Shown: positions 11,811-22,011, numbered from the stretch's first letter. The stretch is 64,000 bases of DNA from Shewanella holmiensis (GCF_025370255.1 NZ_JAMTCD010000001.1:310001-374000), one strand, 5' to 3'. Notes: generated by a model not told the origin, from the sequence alone. A program made the numbers and translations.

Positions 11811-11982
11811 TGTTGCCGGTATGGTTTGGTTAAAATGAATGAAACGCTGTTCACTTTAGCAATTGACGCGCATTTTGTAACGATTATTCGCACTTAGATA
11901 CAGTTTATTGCTTGTTTTCTACTAGTTGCAACGTCAAACTCAACATTATTAAGTGACATTCGAATCATAAAGGAGCCTCTCA

Positions 11983-12756
11983 ATGGCTGTGAATATCCCT
12001 TCTATACGTAAAAGTGGCGTAAACTACTTTTTGGAAGGCTTTCAACTTATTAAGCAACCAGGGTTGCGTGCCTTCGTTTTTATTCCATTAATGATAAACC
12101 TGATTTTGTTCGCTGGGGTGATGTATTTTGCCGTGAGTAAATTAGATGAATTGTTTACCTGGATGAATGGCGAAATACCTGAATATCTGACCTGGTTAAA
12201 TTTCTTTCTATGGCCGCTGGCAGTATTAACCATGCTAGTTGTCATGTCGTTTATTTTTAGTTCTGTTATGAACTGGCTTGCAGCGCCTTTTAATGGATTG
12301 CTCGCCGAAAAGGTGGAACAACATTTAACAGGTAAAAACCTCAACACAGGTGGCACGGTCGATTTAATTAAAGATCTGCCCCGCATTCTTGGCCGTGAAT
12401 GGATAAAACTTAAATATTATTTACCACGTGCACTGATATTTTTGATTCTATTTTGGGTGCCTGTTATTGGTCAAACTGCCGCGCCTATTCTATGGTTTTT
12501 ATTCACAGCCTGGATGATGGCTATTCAATATTGCGATTATCCATTTGATAATCATAAAGTGCCCTTCGATGACATGAAGTTTGCCCTTAGAAATACCAAA
12601 GGAACCAGTTTCAGTTTTGGAGCCTCTGTCACATTATTCTCAATGATTCCTATCGTGAATTTTATCGTCATGCCCGTAGCAATTTGTGGAGCGACCGCCA
12701 TGTGGGTAGACCGCTACCGAGAAGCGTATAAAAATACCCGTATCGTTGCGGACTAG
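11983..12756 (+). CDS. cysZ: Sulfate transporter CysZ
   Basis: This is a 257-aa inner-membrane protein with hydrophobic segments near 30-50, 70-95, 145-175 and 205-230. It matches the CysZ family from the N-terminal SGVNYFLEGFQLIKQPGLR through YCDYPFDNHKVPFDDMK to the C-terminal ATAMWVDRY. CysZ takes up sulfate for cysteine synthesis. AAAGGAG lies upstream of the ATG. It is transcribed divergently from smc over a 172-base gap. Its pathway partner cysK lies about 8 kb downstream rather than next to it as in E. coli. Confidence 0.95.
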   Translation: MAVNIPSIRKSGVNYFLEGFQLIKQPGLRAFVFIPLMINLILFAGVMYFAVSKLDELFTWMNGEIPEYLTWLNFFLWPLAVLTMLVVMSFIFSSVMNWLAAPFNGLLAEKVEQHLTGKNLNTGGTVDLIKDLPRILGREWIKLKYYLPRALIFLILFWVPVIGQTAAPILWFLFTAWMMAIQYCDYPFDNHKVPFDDMKFALRNTKGTSFSFGASVTLFSMIPIVNFIVMPVAICGATAMWVDRYREAYKNTRIVAD

Positions 12757-12813
12757 TCGATATGACATAGCGCGCCAAACAATGGAGCTTAATAGGCGCG
12801 TTATGCATTGCCT

Positions 12814-12866
12814 GTGTATTGGAATAGAAAGTGTGTATCGAAATAAAAAGTGTATTGGAATAGAAT
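12814..12866. repeat. Three imperfect 17-bp tandem units
   Basis: Units at 12814-12830, 12833-12849 and 12850-12866 share the pattern GTGTATtgGAATAgAA; the first and third differ only in the last base. They sit in the 308-base gap between cysZ and the DUF5916 gene. I saw no terminator with a T-run in that gap; GCGCGCC...GGCGCG at about 12771-12799 could form a hairpin. Confidence 0.75.
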
Positions 12867-13064
12867 GTGTGGAAAATTGCTGTGCTATTGCACGTAATGT
12901 CATTCACAGGTTCGAACGACCATGAACTTATCATTCGCTCTCTCATTATCATTCATCACACCAACCAGTAACATTTTGATAATCTTTTTATTGCATTAAA
13001 GTTCGGAATTAATGCATTTGTTTGCGACAATGCACAAAACAACAATAAAGATCCGAATATCAAC

Positions 13065-15401
13065 GTGAACAAATATTCTAAAACCCTTTTATTCATCGCC
13101 AGCATATCGACTTTTAATATTTTTGCAGGTAGCAGCGAACAGTTTCAAGTAACCATTCCTACCCTTAGCAGTGAAATAGAAATTGATGGTGAATTTTCTG
13201 AGCCGCAATGGCAACACGCCAGTGAAGTAGAACTTAAATTTGAAACCTCACCGGGAGAAAATATTGCCGCGCCCGTTCGCACAACTGCAAAAGTGTTTGC
13301 TAGCGAAACCAGTTTATTTATCGCTTTCACCGCATATGACCCGCAACCTAAAAATATTCGTGCCAATCTTCGAGATCGCGATAATTCGTGGGGTGATGAC
13401 ATGGTGGGTATTAAATTAGATACCTTCAACAATGCCCGCTTAGCCTATCAATTTTTTATTAACCCCTATGGCGTACAAAGTGATTCAATTGAAAATGAGC
13501 TCACTGGTTTGGAAAGCGATGCCTGGGATGGTATTTGGTACAGTAAAGGTAAAATAACTGCAACAGGTTATCAGGTAGAGGTGCAATTGCCACTGCGTCT
13601 GTTTAACTTTGACGATTCACATACAGTGCAAAACTGGGGGATTGAATTTATTCGATTTTACCCGCGCAATCAAAGTCGTCGATTTTCAACACACAAAATA
13701 GATCGCAATGTATCCTGTCAGTTATGTCAATTGGGGGTAATGCAAGGGCTTGAAGGTGCTAAACAGGGTAAAGACATTCAAATTACGCCATCATTTGTAG
13801 CCAACCAAAGTAATCAACGTCCATTATCTCCAAAAGGCCCATGGGAAGATGAAACTAACACAGAAGTCGGCCTAGACTTACGCTGGGGAATGACTCCTAC
13901 TACCCTATTGAATGCCACCATTAATCCAGATTTTTCTCAAGTTGAGTCTGATGCGGGACAACTAGATGTTAACAATACTTTTGCGCTGTTTTTCCCAGAA
14001 AAACGGGCATTTTTCTTAGATAACAAAGATTACTTTGATAGCCAAATGGAGTTACTACACACTCGAAATATTAGCTCTCCTGATTATGGCGTTAAGATCA
14101 CCAGTAAAACAGATGATCATACCGTGGGAGTTTTAGCCACAAATGATATTCAAACTCAGTTTCTTGTGCCGGGCAATCTAAGCTCAGACATCGCGACACT
14201 CGCTCAAGAAAGTCACAACGTGGCAGCAAGATATCGCTTCGATCCAAGCAAACAGTTTTCTATTGGTGCTGTGATGACATTAAAAAAAGCGGATGACTAT
14301 CATAACTATGTGTATAGCACCGACTTAAAGTATCAGCCGTCACAGCAAGATACCTTTACAGCCCAATATGCTTATTCCGATACCCAATACCCGAATGATT
14401 TATTCAATCAATTTTGTAACGGAGATGATTGCGCTATTGCGCCGATAGAATGCGACCTTTCCTCATGTGATTATAATGAACGCGTGCTTCGTACCAATAA
14501 GTCTGACGCTTTTAGCGATAACATGTTCAAATTTACCTACAAACATGATCGCCGAAACTGGTTTGCCAGTAGCCAATATGAATCAATTGGCGATGACTTT
14601 AGGGCCGACTTAGGTTTTATTGAAAAAATTGATGCGGCGAAATTTGTCGCCGGTGGTGGCTATCGTTGGTACCCAACAGATCAGTTTTTTAGCAAAATCA
14701 CCGTTGCGGGTGATTGGGATATTACCCATACCCAACAAGATGAAAAGCTTGAACAAGAAACTGAGATCTACATTGAATTAGAAGGTGGATATCAAAGTTA
14801 TATTGCTTCAGGTATTGCTCAAAGAGAGCGTGTAGGCAGGCGTCATAATCCATCCAACATCAATATTCAAAATAATACCCAAATGTTTGACGAAACCATG
14901 GGCTGGTTTTATACCAACTTTGTGCCGATGAAAGCCCTTAGGCTAGAACTTGATGTCAATTACGGTGACAACATCGATTTTGTGAATGACCGCTTAGGCA
15001 CCTTAACCATGTTAAATCCGGGCATTGAATGGAAAGTTACTGAGTCTATTGTATTAAACCTTTCTCATCGTTATCAGACACTTGACGTGGATGATGGCCG
15101 ACTATTTACCGCAAATTTAAGTGATTTAAGACTTAATTGGCAGATAACCTTAAATAGTTTTATCCGTCTTTCCAGTGTGTATACCGACATTGAGCGCGAC
15201 CCTAGCCTATATATCTACCAGCAACCGAAAGCTAAATATCAAGATCTCGGTAATGAGATACTTTATGGTTACAAGCTAAATCCACAAAGTGTGTTTTATC
15301 TAGGTTATTCTGATGCATTTAAAGCCAATGATGATATTGACAATTTGACTCAAAATGAAAAAACTTACTTTATGAAAGTCAGCTATGCATGGTTACTATA
15401 A
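13065..15401 (+). CDS. Outer-membrane protein with CBM9-like domain and DUF5916 barrel
   Basis: The 778-aa protein is probably exported. Residues 1-22 form a signal peptide. Residues about 28-225 look like a family-9 carbohydrate-binding-like domain (IDGEFSEPQWQHA, TAKVFASETSLFIAFTAYDP). The rest is a large beta-rich region of the DUF5916 type, containing INPDFSQVESDAGQLDVN and FFPEKRAFFLDN, ending in an aromatic-rich barrel-like C-terminus. Such proteins are thought to sit in the outer membrane; their substrate is unknown. The start is GTG at 13065 with only a weak upstream AAAG. It is followed by a strong terminator and is probably monocistronic. Confidence 0.85.
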   Translation: MNKYSKTLLFIASISTFNIFAGSSEQFQVTIPTLSSEIEIDGEFSEPQWQHASEVELKFETSPGENIAAPVRTTAKVFASETSLFIAFTAYDPQPKNIRANLRDRDNSWGDDMVGIKLDTFNNARLAYQFFINPYGVQSDSIENELTGLESDAWDGIWYSKGKITATGYQVEVQLPLRLFNFDDSHTVQNWGIEFIRFYPRNQSRRFSTHKIDRNVSCQLCQLGVMQGLEGAKQGKDIQITPSFVANQSNQRPLSPKGPWEDETNTEVGLDLRWGMTPTTLLNATINPDFSQVESDAGQLDVNNTFALFFPEKRAFFLDNKDYFDSQMELLHTRNISSPDYGVKITSKTDDHTVGVLATNDIQTQFLVPGNLSSDIATLAQESHNVAARYRFDPSKQFSIGAVMTLKKADDYHNYVYSTDLKYQPSQQDTFTAQYAYSDTQYPNDLFNQFCNGDDCAIAPIECDLSSCDYNERVLRTNKSDAFSDNMFKFTYKHDRRNWFASSQYESIGDDFRADLGFIEKIDAAKFVAGGGYRWYPTDQFFSKITVAGDWDITHTQQDEKLEQETEIYIELEGGYQSYIASGIAQRERVGRRHNPSNINIQNNTQMFDETMGWFYTNFVPMKALRLELDVNYGDNIDFVNDRLGTLTMLNPGIEWKVTESIVLNLSHRYQTLDVDDGRLFTANLSDLRLNWQITLNSFIRLSSVYTDIERDPSLYIYQQPKAKYQDLGNEILYGYKLNPQSVFYLGYSDAFKANDDIDNLTQNEKTYFMKVSYAWLL

Positions 15402-15462
15402 GGCATATTCATTGATGGTTAACTGAGCCAAACGCGGCATACCTATAAAGTAATAATTATCA

Positions 15463-15502
15463 AAATAAACCCACTTTTTTAACAAAAAAGTGGGTTTATT
15501 TT
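15463..15502. terminator. Strong rho-independent terminator
   Basis: An 18-base inverted repeat, AAATAAACCCACTTTTTT with loop AAC, about 60 bases after the DUF5916 gene. It is symmetric and could work in both directions. The remaining gap to 15750 must hold the promoter of the EAL gene; I see no clear consensus there. Confidence 0.9.
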
Positions 15503-15750
15503 TAGCGTTGTACACTTAATGTTCTACACTGAGGGGGAAGATCAATTTGATTTATAACTTTTGTAAATTAAGGATGTTTAAGCGGTTAAGGGATTTTGCT
15601 TGTTGTCAGGGATGATTAAAAATTAAATGCTACCCATTATAGACTCGGCGTTTTATCCATCCTCTCGATACAGACTAAATTCCCTCTGTCGGTGTAACAC
15701 TTGCCTGTTTTAACACAGTAATGGTATCTACAAGTATGCAAGGGAAAATC

Positions 15751-18204
15751 ATGACTGAATTTACAGAGCCTCTTTTAAATAAATCTTTCGATTGGGTTTG
15801 GGATATTGAAAAAAAACGTTTTTTCTGTGACCCCTTCATCAATATCATTCTAGGTACACACAAAAGTGAAGGTATTCAATTTAAACAGTTGGTTGAATTA
15901 CTGGACACCAACCAAGCCAACTTTTTAAAAATAAACATAGAAAAAGCGATAAACACCAAACAAGCTGTCCATTGCCATTTGGTTTTTAATATTGCAAAAA
16001 TGAAGGTTTTGGCCGAAATCATTATTGAACAGGGCGATCTAAAAAAAGTAAATGGCGAAATTTGCTTTAAATTAATCCTGCCAAATCAAGAAGAAGAAAT
16101 CAAAATCATTAAAGAGCTATTTTTCAAAGCTCGAAGTTTATTGATTGTTTGCGGCGCTCAAAATCGAATTCTTATTGTTAACTCACTGCTGAAACCTTGT
16201 TTAGGCTTTGAAGAATACGAAGTACTGGGGCAAAATTTGTTTTCGTTTTTACCAACAAGTTCATCTGATCTGCAAGAGCATTTATTTGATTGTGAAAATA
16301 ATGGGTCGTGGACAGGTGAAATGCTGATTAACAACAAACAACAACAGCAACTCCCTTTTAAGGCACAAATTTTCTATTATCCAAACCAAGATTCACATAA
16401 ATCACTTTTTATTTATCAGCTCAAAAAACTCGACTTTACACTCTCAGAAATGACCCAGTTTACCCATGCAAAAATGTATTGGGATTGGTATAACAAAATT
16501 GATTTTTTTGCCAAAATAGATCAGGTAAAAAAGCAAATAACAGATCAAGAGAGTTTGGTTGTTTTCGTTATTAACACTTTATCAAGCTCAAAAGTAAATT
16601 CAGTGTTTTCACGCTGGTTAATAGGCCAGTCAATACCTAAATTGAAGATGTTTAAAAGCATTAGAAAACTAGGGATACTAAATGATGATCAAATTTGCGG
16701 TCTATTTGTTTCATCAAAGATAGTTAAAGATATTCAAAAAGATTTAACTAATATTTTCAGTCTCTTATTAAAAAATGATCAACAAAGTGAGCATACACAA
16801 GTTCAATGCCATATAGGTGTATCAATTTATCATGTCGATGCTGAAGATAATACCAAACTACTTTCTCATGCCGTCCAGGCGCTAGCCTCAATAAATACCG
16901 ATGCAATTGAATTCAAAACCCATAAAATTAAGTACTTTGATAAACGGGTCAATCAAATTAATAGTAGAAAAGCAAAACTTGAAGTGGCTCTTCTTGAGTG
17001 CTTAGAGTTAGATAATATCAATGTTGTATATCAACCCATAATCAATGTACGCACTTTTAAAATAGAAAAAGTCGAAGCTTTAGCCCGCTTTACATTACAC
17101 TATTCTTTCGAATACAGCACTCAAGAAGTTATCGAAATTGCTGAAGAAATTGATTTAATTCATGATATTGATCAGAAAATATCTTCTATAGCTATTGCTG
17201 AATTACCGGTGTTATCCGCTGTGCTAAAAAACGAAAATTTAGGTTTATCGATTAATCGTTCTATGGTCTATAGTCCAAAAAACCGCTCAACTTTAGATGA
17301 GACACTCGAGCTGATTAATCAATGTAACATTGAAGCTAGCCGAATCACCATTGAATTAACCGAGTCCGCTATATTTACCGATAATCCACAAATTTTAAAA
17401 GCCATTCACCGCATCAATGAAAATAATATTGTGTTAGCCATTGATGATTTTGGTTCAGGATATACCTCTTTTGGCAGTTTAACTAAACTACCGGCTGGTT
17501 TAATTAAAATCGATAAAGAGATCACCACAGGTATTGTTAAAGATAAGCAAAGGCAGTTGATGATTAAAATGTTTGCCCAATTTATTCATGCAATGCAGGG
17601 GAAAATTATCGTTGAGGGTGTCGAGACCAAAGAAGAATTTGCAATACTGCTTGAGTTACAAGTTGACTATATTCAAGGCTATTTTTTTAGTAAGCCATTA
17701 TCATTAGCTGACCATCAACACACCGTAGCCAATATCGCTAAAACGGTTGAAAAATTTCAACTTAACGCGTTGATATCCACGAAGACTCACATATCCTCAA
17801 TAATGGACTTGCTAATGCCAACGCTTTTACACGTCAAACCTGACGATAGAATTGAAGATTTTGTGACTATGCTTGAGGAAGTAGACAGGATTGCAGTATT
17901 AAAAGGCAAGAAATGCATTGGGTTTATTACTCAAAATGAGATTAACGCTGCAATAAGCCCTGATGTAAATACAGATGCTGAAACGGTTCATGACAGGCTA
18001 ACGTTAAGTAAACGGGCACATCAAATAATGTTACCCGTTGAACACACTTGTCATTCCGATTTTTCCATTGATTCATTAATAGCACACTTTTGCTTTTTCC
18101 CAAGATCCACCATGGTAGTCACTGGAAAAACTGGCATCTATTTAGGTTCAATATCTATAGAACAAGCCAAAGTAGTGATGTGTAATATGCTAAAACAACA
18201 CTGA
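15751..18204 (+). CDS. PAS / degenerate GGDEF / EAL cyclic-di-GMP phosphodiesterase with C-terminal CBS-like pair
   Basis: The 817-aa cytoplasmic protein (no membrane segment) has PAS-like regions (about 5-100 and 130-230) and a GGDEF-like fold whose motif is lost (LNDDQ in its place). A complete EAL domain follows (about 410-660): EALARF, ELTES, IDDFGSGYTSFG, IKIDKE, EGVET and QGYFFSKPL are all present, so phosphodiesterase activity is expected. The last 140 residues resemble two CBS motifs (MDLLMPTLLHVKPDDRIEDF, then IGFITQNEINAA), a likely nucleotide sensor. I prefer the ATG at 15751, with AAGGGA 5 bases before it, over the ATG 30 bases upstream. The gene appears monocistronic and converges with the GGDEF gene. 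Confidence 0.88.
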   Translation: MTEFTEPLLNKSFDWVWDIEKKRFFCDPFINIILGTHKSEGIQFKQLVELLDTNQANFLKINIEKAINTKQAVHCHLVFNIAKMKVLAEIIIEQGDLKKVNGEICFKLILPNQEEEIKIIKELFFKARSLLIVCGAQNRILIVNSLLKPCLGFEEYEVLGQNLFSFLPTSSSDLQEHLFDCENNGSWTGEMLINNKQQQQLPFKAQIFYYPNQDSHKSLFIYQLKKLDFTLSEMTQFTHAKMYWDWYNKIDFFAKIDQVKKQITDQESLVVFVINTLSSSKVNSVFSRWLIGQSIPKLKMFKSIRKLGILNDDQICGLFVSSKIVKDIQKDLTNIFSLLLKNDQQSEHTQVQCHIGVSIYHVDAEDNTKLLSHAVQALASINTDAIEFKTHKIKYFDKRVNQINSRKAKLEVALLECLELDNINVVYQPIINVRTFKIEKVEALARFTLHYSFEYSTQEVIEIAEEIDLIHDIDQKISSIAIAELPVLSAVLKNENLGLSINRSMVYSPKNRSTLDETLELINQCNIEASRITIELTESAIFTDNPQILKAIHRINENNIVLAIDDFGSGYTSFGSLTKLPAGLIKIDKEITTGIVKDKQRQLMIKMFAQFIHAMQGKIIVEGVETKEEFAILLELQVDYIQGYFFSKPLSLADHQHTVANIAKTVEKFQLNALISTKTHISSIMDLLMPTLLHVKPDDRIEDFVTMLEEVDRIAVLKGKKCIGFITQNEINAAISPDVNTDAETVHDRLTLSKRAHQIMLPVEHTCHSDFSIDSLIAHFCFFPRSTMVVTGKTGIYLGSISIEQAKVVMCNMLKQH

Positions 18205-18218
18205 TACAAATAGTATTA

Positions 18219-19451
18219 TTAGCAGGTAGAAACAACCCTGTTTCTACCTGCACCCTTGGCTAAATATAAATATTCATCAGCACGGTGCAGAACACTGTCA
18301 ATGGTTTCACTGCGAAGTGTCGCCACACCACAACTGAACGTCATTGTGATTGGCCCAATAGAGGTATCAATAACTTTATTCGCGCATTGCTGTCTAAATT
18401 TATCCATCAGGGTATGGGTTTTCTCAGCATCTAACCCTTTAAATGCCACAACAAACTCTTCTCCGCCAAATCTTGCTACGGTAAAATGTTGCCCAAATGC
18501 CATTTCTAAACGCTTAGCAAACTCAATAAGTACTTGATCACCAACATCATGGCCATGGGTGTCATTCACTTTTTTGAAAAAGTCGATATCAATAAGTGCC
18601 ACAGAAAACACATTGTTATCTTGTTGTTCATTTTGATGTTTTTTGAAAAAATATCGTCTAGTAAATGCCTGAGTGAGGTAATCGCGATTAGCGGTTTCCC
18701 AGAGACTGCGGATCATGTCAAGTGAGTCTAGAGTATTGAGCACCCGACAGTGGAACTCTTCATGCACAAAGGGCTTTTGTAAAAAGTCATTGGCACCATT
18801 TTTAATAAAGCGCGCTGATAGACTTTCATCATTGTCATTCGACAAACCAATAATGGCGAGGTTCTCACGGCTAAATTGCTCTCTTACCCGTAAAATCAGT
18901 TCAAAACCATCAACATTGGGCATATTATAATCGGTGATTAATAATTGAATATCCGGCTGATCTTTCAATACCGTTAATGCTTGAGCGCCATCATTGGCTT
19001 CAATAACCTTAAACAAATGTTGTTCAAGTAAAACTCGCACAAACTTTCGACTTACAACTGAGTCATCGGCCACCAACACTTTAACTTGCTGATTTCGCTT
19101 TAGACGAGAAATCAGTTTAACCACATATTGATAGCTGTATCGATTCTCTTTAAGCACATAATCCGCGATGCCTAATTTGAGGAGTTCTTTACGTTGCTGA
19201 GAATCTAGATTGCCCGTTAACACAATACATGTTGTGTGATATGAATTAAGCACTAAACGGACAATTTCACCATTTGGAGCATCGGGTAAATTTAAATCGG
19301 CCACCACCACAAAATATTGATTAACATCGAGTAACGTTATCGCAGTTGCCAAATCAGGAGCAATATCCACATCACAATCAAGCTCTTGTGCAATTAAATG
19401 CTTAAGAACTTTAGATACCGCGTCACTGTCTTCAACTATCAATATTCTCAA
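18219..19451 (-). CDS. Response regulator with two receiver domains and a GGDEF diguanylate cyclase
   Basis: The 410-aa protein has a PleD-like order. REC1 has the phosphoacceptor Asp in ADLNLPD and a Lys in VLKEN. REC2 has ITDYNMP and FLQKPF. The C-terminal GGDEF carries ARFGGEEF and should make cyclic-di-GMP. The RxxD inhibitory site expected just before GGEEF is absent, so product inhibition is not expected. The likely start is TTG at 19451, with AGGTGA 5 bases upstream; the in-frame GTG at 19460 sits on top of that ribosome site. It lies immediately behind the FabH-like gene on the same strand, which suggests an operon. No histidine kinase is adjacent. Confidence 0.9.
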   Translation of the reverse strand: MRILIVEDSDAVSKVLKHLIAQELDCDVDIAPDLATAITLLDVNQYFVVVADLNLPDAPNGEIVRLVLNSYHTTCIVLTGNLDSQQRKELLKLGIADYVLKENRYSYQYVVKLISRLKRNQQVKVLVADDSVVSRKFVRVLLEQHLFKVIEANDGAQALTVLKDQPDIQLLITDYNMPNVDGFELILRVREQFSRENLAIIGLSNDNDESLSARFIKNGANDFLQKPFVHEEFHCRVLNTLDSLDMIRSLWETANRDYLTQAFTRRYFFKKHQNEQQDNNVFSVALIDIDFFKKVNDTHGHDVGDQVLIEFAKRLEMAFGQHFTVARFGGEEFVVAFKGLDAEKTHTLMDKFRQQCANKVIDTSIGPITMTFSCGVATLRSETIDSVLHRADEYLYLAKGAGRNRVVSTC

Positions 19452-19467
19452 TTTAATCACCTACAAT

Positions 19468-20589
19468 TTAACATTTCTCTAGTACGATACTGCCAATAGA
19501 ATAACCAGCACCAAAAGAACACAGTAGCCCTAAATCACCAGTTTCAAAATCATCGCTGTATTTATTAAATGCAATAACTGACCCAGCTGAAGCCGTATTG
19601 GCAAATTCATCCAGTACAATGGGTGCTGTCTGTGGCTCAACATCATCACCTAATAACTTCTTAACTACAAACATATTCATATTAATATTTGCTTGATGCA
19701 ACCATAGGCGTTTAAATTCTTCAGGCTTTATCTGCTCATCGGCAAATTGATTATCTAAATGCTGATAAATCATTGGCAGTAACTCTTTAAACACTTTACG
19801 GCCTTGCTGATGAAACAGTTTATCGGCAGTTGCACTGTTTTCTGGATCACAACGGTTAACAAAACCAAAATTACTGCGGATATTGTTTGAGTAATCAGTC
19901 ATGCAGCTGGTAGATAAAATATTAAAGGCATGTTCTGTTTGGGCTAGATCCTGCCTTTCAACAACAACTGCAGTGGCCACATCACCGAAAATAAAGTGAC
20001 TATCTCTGTCTTTGAAGTTGCTTTGAGGTGAAGTCAATTCAGGATTAATGACTAGCACTCGATTGGCAGTGCCACCTTTAATTGCATTCATTGCACTGAC
20101 GATCGCGAATGTCGCCGATGAACATGCTACTAACATATCGTAAGCAAAGCCTTTAGTGCCTAACGCTTGTTGAATTTCAATAGCAATTGCAGGGTAAGCA
20201 CGTTGCGTATAGGCACAGGCTACAATGATTAAGTCAATGTCTTCAGCATTGACTTGGGCTTGTGCCAGTGCATCTTTTGCCGCAGCGATGCCCATAGAGG
20301 CTTGTAACGATAACTCTTCTGAAGGTTGATCCGAAATTAATGGCATCATAATGTTAGGGTCTAATATGCCCTCTTTTACCATGACATATCGGCTTTTAAT
20401 CCCAGACGCTTTCTCAATAAATTCACTGGTCGAATACACTAAAGCAGCCTTTTCACCTGAGTCGATTAATGCCGCATGCTGTTGATTATATAAATCAACG
20501 AAGCTGTTATAGCTTTCGACTAACTCTTGATTAGAAACAGAATAAGGAGGAACAAAAAGACCACTGCCAGAAATAACCACTTTTATCAT
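19468..20589 (-). CDS. FabH-like 3-oxoacyl-ACP synthase III
   Basis: The 373-aa thiolase-fold enzyme has a complete Cys-His-Asn triad: C156 in LVACSSATF, His in LWLHQANIN and Asn in EFANTASAG. It is longer than the usual FabH of about 320 residues, with an extra 50-60 residues between the first strand and the first catalytic half. It is probably a condensing enzyme for fatty acid or fatty-acid-derived products, but the primer is unknown. I chose the ATG at 20589 (MIKVVISGSG) by similarity; another ATG lies 12 bases upstream and neither has a clear ribosome site. No other fatty-acid genes are near; the partner appears to be the GGDEF gene. Confidence 0.85.
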   Translation of the reverse strand: MIKVVISGSGLFVPPYSVSNQELVESYNSFVDLYNQQHAALIDSGEKAALVYSTSEFIEKASGIKSRYVMVKEGILDPNIMMPLISDQPSEELSLQASMGIAAAKDALAQAQVNAEDIDLIIVACAYTQRAYPAIAIEIQQALGTKGFAYDMLVACSSATFAIVSAMNAIKGGTANRVLVINPELTSPQSNFKDRDSHFIFGDVATAVVVERQDLAQTEHAFNILSTSCMTDYSNNIRSNFGFVNRCDPENSATADKLFHQQGRKVFKELLPMIYQHLDNQFADEQIKPEEFKRLWLHQANINMNMFVVKKLLGDDVEPQTAPIVLDEFANTASAGSVIAFNKYSDDFETGDLGLLCSFGAGYSIGSIVLEKC

Positions 20590-20601
20590 GATATTTACCA
20601 T

Positions 20602-20967
20602 TGTTAATGTGTTTGAGCTAAATGTTGAACTATCAGCCGTTAATCAGCTATCTTTGCACCTTAAATGAGATGAAATACAAGATATAAAAAAAGCAAACGG
20701 TATCGAAAAAACCTTAATTTAGCCAATTAAGGATATTTTAGTATTAACTCGATAATACTCTTACAAATAAATGCTAAATAGCCGAAAGGTCAGACCATAC
20801 CCTAAAGCAAATGACACGACCTGTTTGTAAAACAACCAAAGAATAGCAATTTAGAATAACAGCAACACCTTTTATAACCAAAAGGAATATAGAATAACAA
20901 ATATTCACTTCTAAATTCCCAATGGATGTTTATGATTAGATAATGCAAAAATAGGAGCAAACAATCC
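20602..20967. promoter_or_regulatory. Divergent region between the FabH-like gene and cysK, with a palindrome
   Basis: This AT-rich 366-base gap must hold both promoters. A perfect 8-bp inverted repeat CCTTAATT-tagcc-AATTAAGG lies at 20712-20732 with no T-run, so it is an operator candidate rather than a terminator. AGGAG lies 11 bases before the cysK ATG. CysB sites are too poorly conserved to place by eye. Confidence 0.5.
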
Positions 20968-21933
20968 ATGAGCAAAATTTTCGAAGATAATTCCTATACT
21001 TTAGGTAATACCCCACTTGTTCGTTTAAATCGTGTAAGTAACGGTAACGTGTTAGCTAAAATTGAAGCTCGTAACCCTAGCTTCAGTGTTAAGTGTCGTA
21101 TTGGCGCTAACATGATTTGGGATGCGGAAAAGAAAGGCACATTAACAAAAGACGTAGAGTTAGTAGAACCAACATCGGGTAACACTGGTATTGCGCTTGC
21201 TTATGTTGCAGCGGCTCGTGGTTATAAGTTAACCCTAACAATGCCGAACACGATGAGCCTTGAGCGTCGTAAACTACTAAAAGCATTGGGTGCAAATTTA
21301 GTGCTAACCGATGGTGCTAAAGGTATGAAAGGCGCGATTGATAAGGCCGAAGAAATTCGTCAATCAGATCCGTCAAAATACTTAGTACTTGGCCAATTTA
21401 GTAATCCTGCTAACCCAGAGATCCATGAAAAAACAACCGGTCCTGAAATTTGGAATGACACTGATGGTCAAGTTGATGTGTTTGTTGCAGGTGTTGGTAC
21501 AGGTGGCACGATTACAGGTACTAGCCGCTTCCTAAAGGCACAGGGTAAAGAAGTTATTTCTGTTGCTGTTGAGCCAGTTGACTCACCTGTTATTGCTCAA
21601 GCCAAGGCTGGTCAACCAATTCAACCTGGTCCACATAAAATTCAAGGTATCGGTGCTGGTTTTATTCCAGGAAACCTAGATCTTTCATTAGTAGACCGCG
21701 TTGAAGCGGTAAGCAATGAAGATGCGATTGAAATGTCACGTCGCTTAATGAAAGAAGAAGGTATCTTAGTGGGTATCTCTTCTGGTGCTGCGGTAGTAGC
21801 GGCCAACCGTATTGCAGCGCTACCTGAGTTTGCCGGCAAAACTATTGTGGTAGTTTTACCATCAGCAGCTGAGCGATACTTATCATCAGTGTTATTTGCT
21901 GGTGAATTTGGTGAAAGTGAAAACGTACAATAA
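20968..21933 (+). CDS. cysK: Cysteine synthase A
   Basis: This 321-aa PLP enzyme is nearly collinear with E. coli CysK from MSKIFEDNS onward. The PLP lysine lies in [20 protein letters not shown], the substrate loop is [16 protein letters not shown], and the phosphate loop is [14 protein letters not shown]. The C-terminal GISSGAAV and [10 protein letters not shown] are typical. It makes cysteine from O-acetylserine and sulfide. Together with cysZ this places two steps of sulfate assimilation in the window. It is monocistronic, with its own terminator. Confidence 0.98.
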   Translation: MSKIFEDNSYTLGNTPLVRLNRVSNGNVLAKIEARNPSFSVKCRIGANMIWDAEKKGTLTKDVELVEPTSGNTGIALAYVAAARGYKLTLTMPNTMSLERRKLLKALGANLVLTDGAKGMKGAIDKAEEIRQSDPSKYLVLGQFSNPANPEIHEKTTGPEIWNDTDGQVDVFVAGVGTGGTITGTSRFLKAQGKEVISVAVEPVDSPVIAQAKAGQPIQPGPHKIQGIGAGFIPGNLDLSLVDRVEAVSNEDAIEMSRRLMKEEGILVGISSGAAVVAANRIAALPEFAGKTIVVVLPSAAERYLSSVLFAGEFGESENVQ

Positions 21934-21985
21934 TAGTGTGGTTGCTATAATAAGTAGCTCGTTATAGCCAACAATTATTCAAATG

Positions 21986-22011
21986 GCCCGACTTATGTCG
22001 GGCTTTTTATT
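21986..22011 (+). terminator. cysK terminator
   Basis: GCCCGAC-ttat-GTCGGGC followed by five T, about 50 bases after the cysK stop. Confidence 0.92.

Noticed and set aside
12042-12386. 114-codon frame antisense to cysZ
   Set aside because: Entirely inside a well-supported gene, no independent signals.
12640-12952. Two minus-strand frames of 87 and 94 codons between cysZ and the DUF5916 gene
   Set aside because: They translate the short tandem repeat (SIPIHTFYSNT-like peptides) and the cysZ antisense; no ribosome site.
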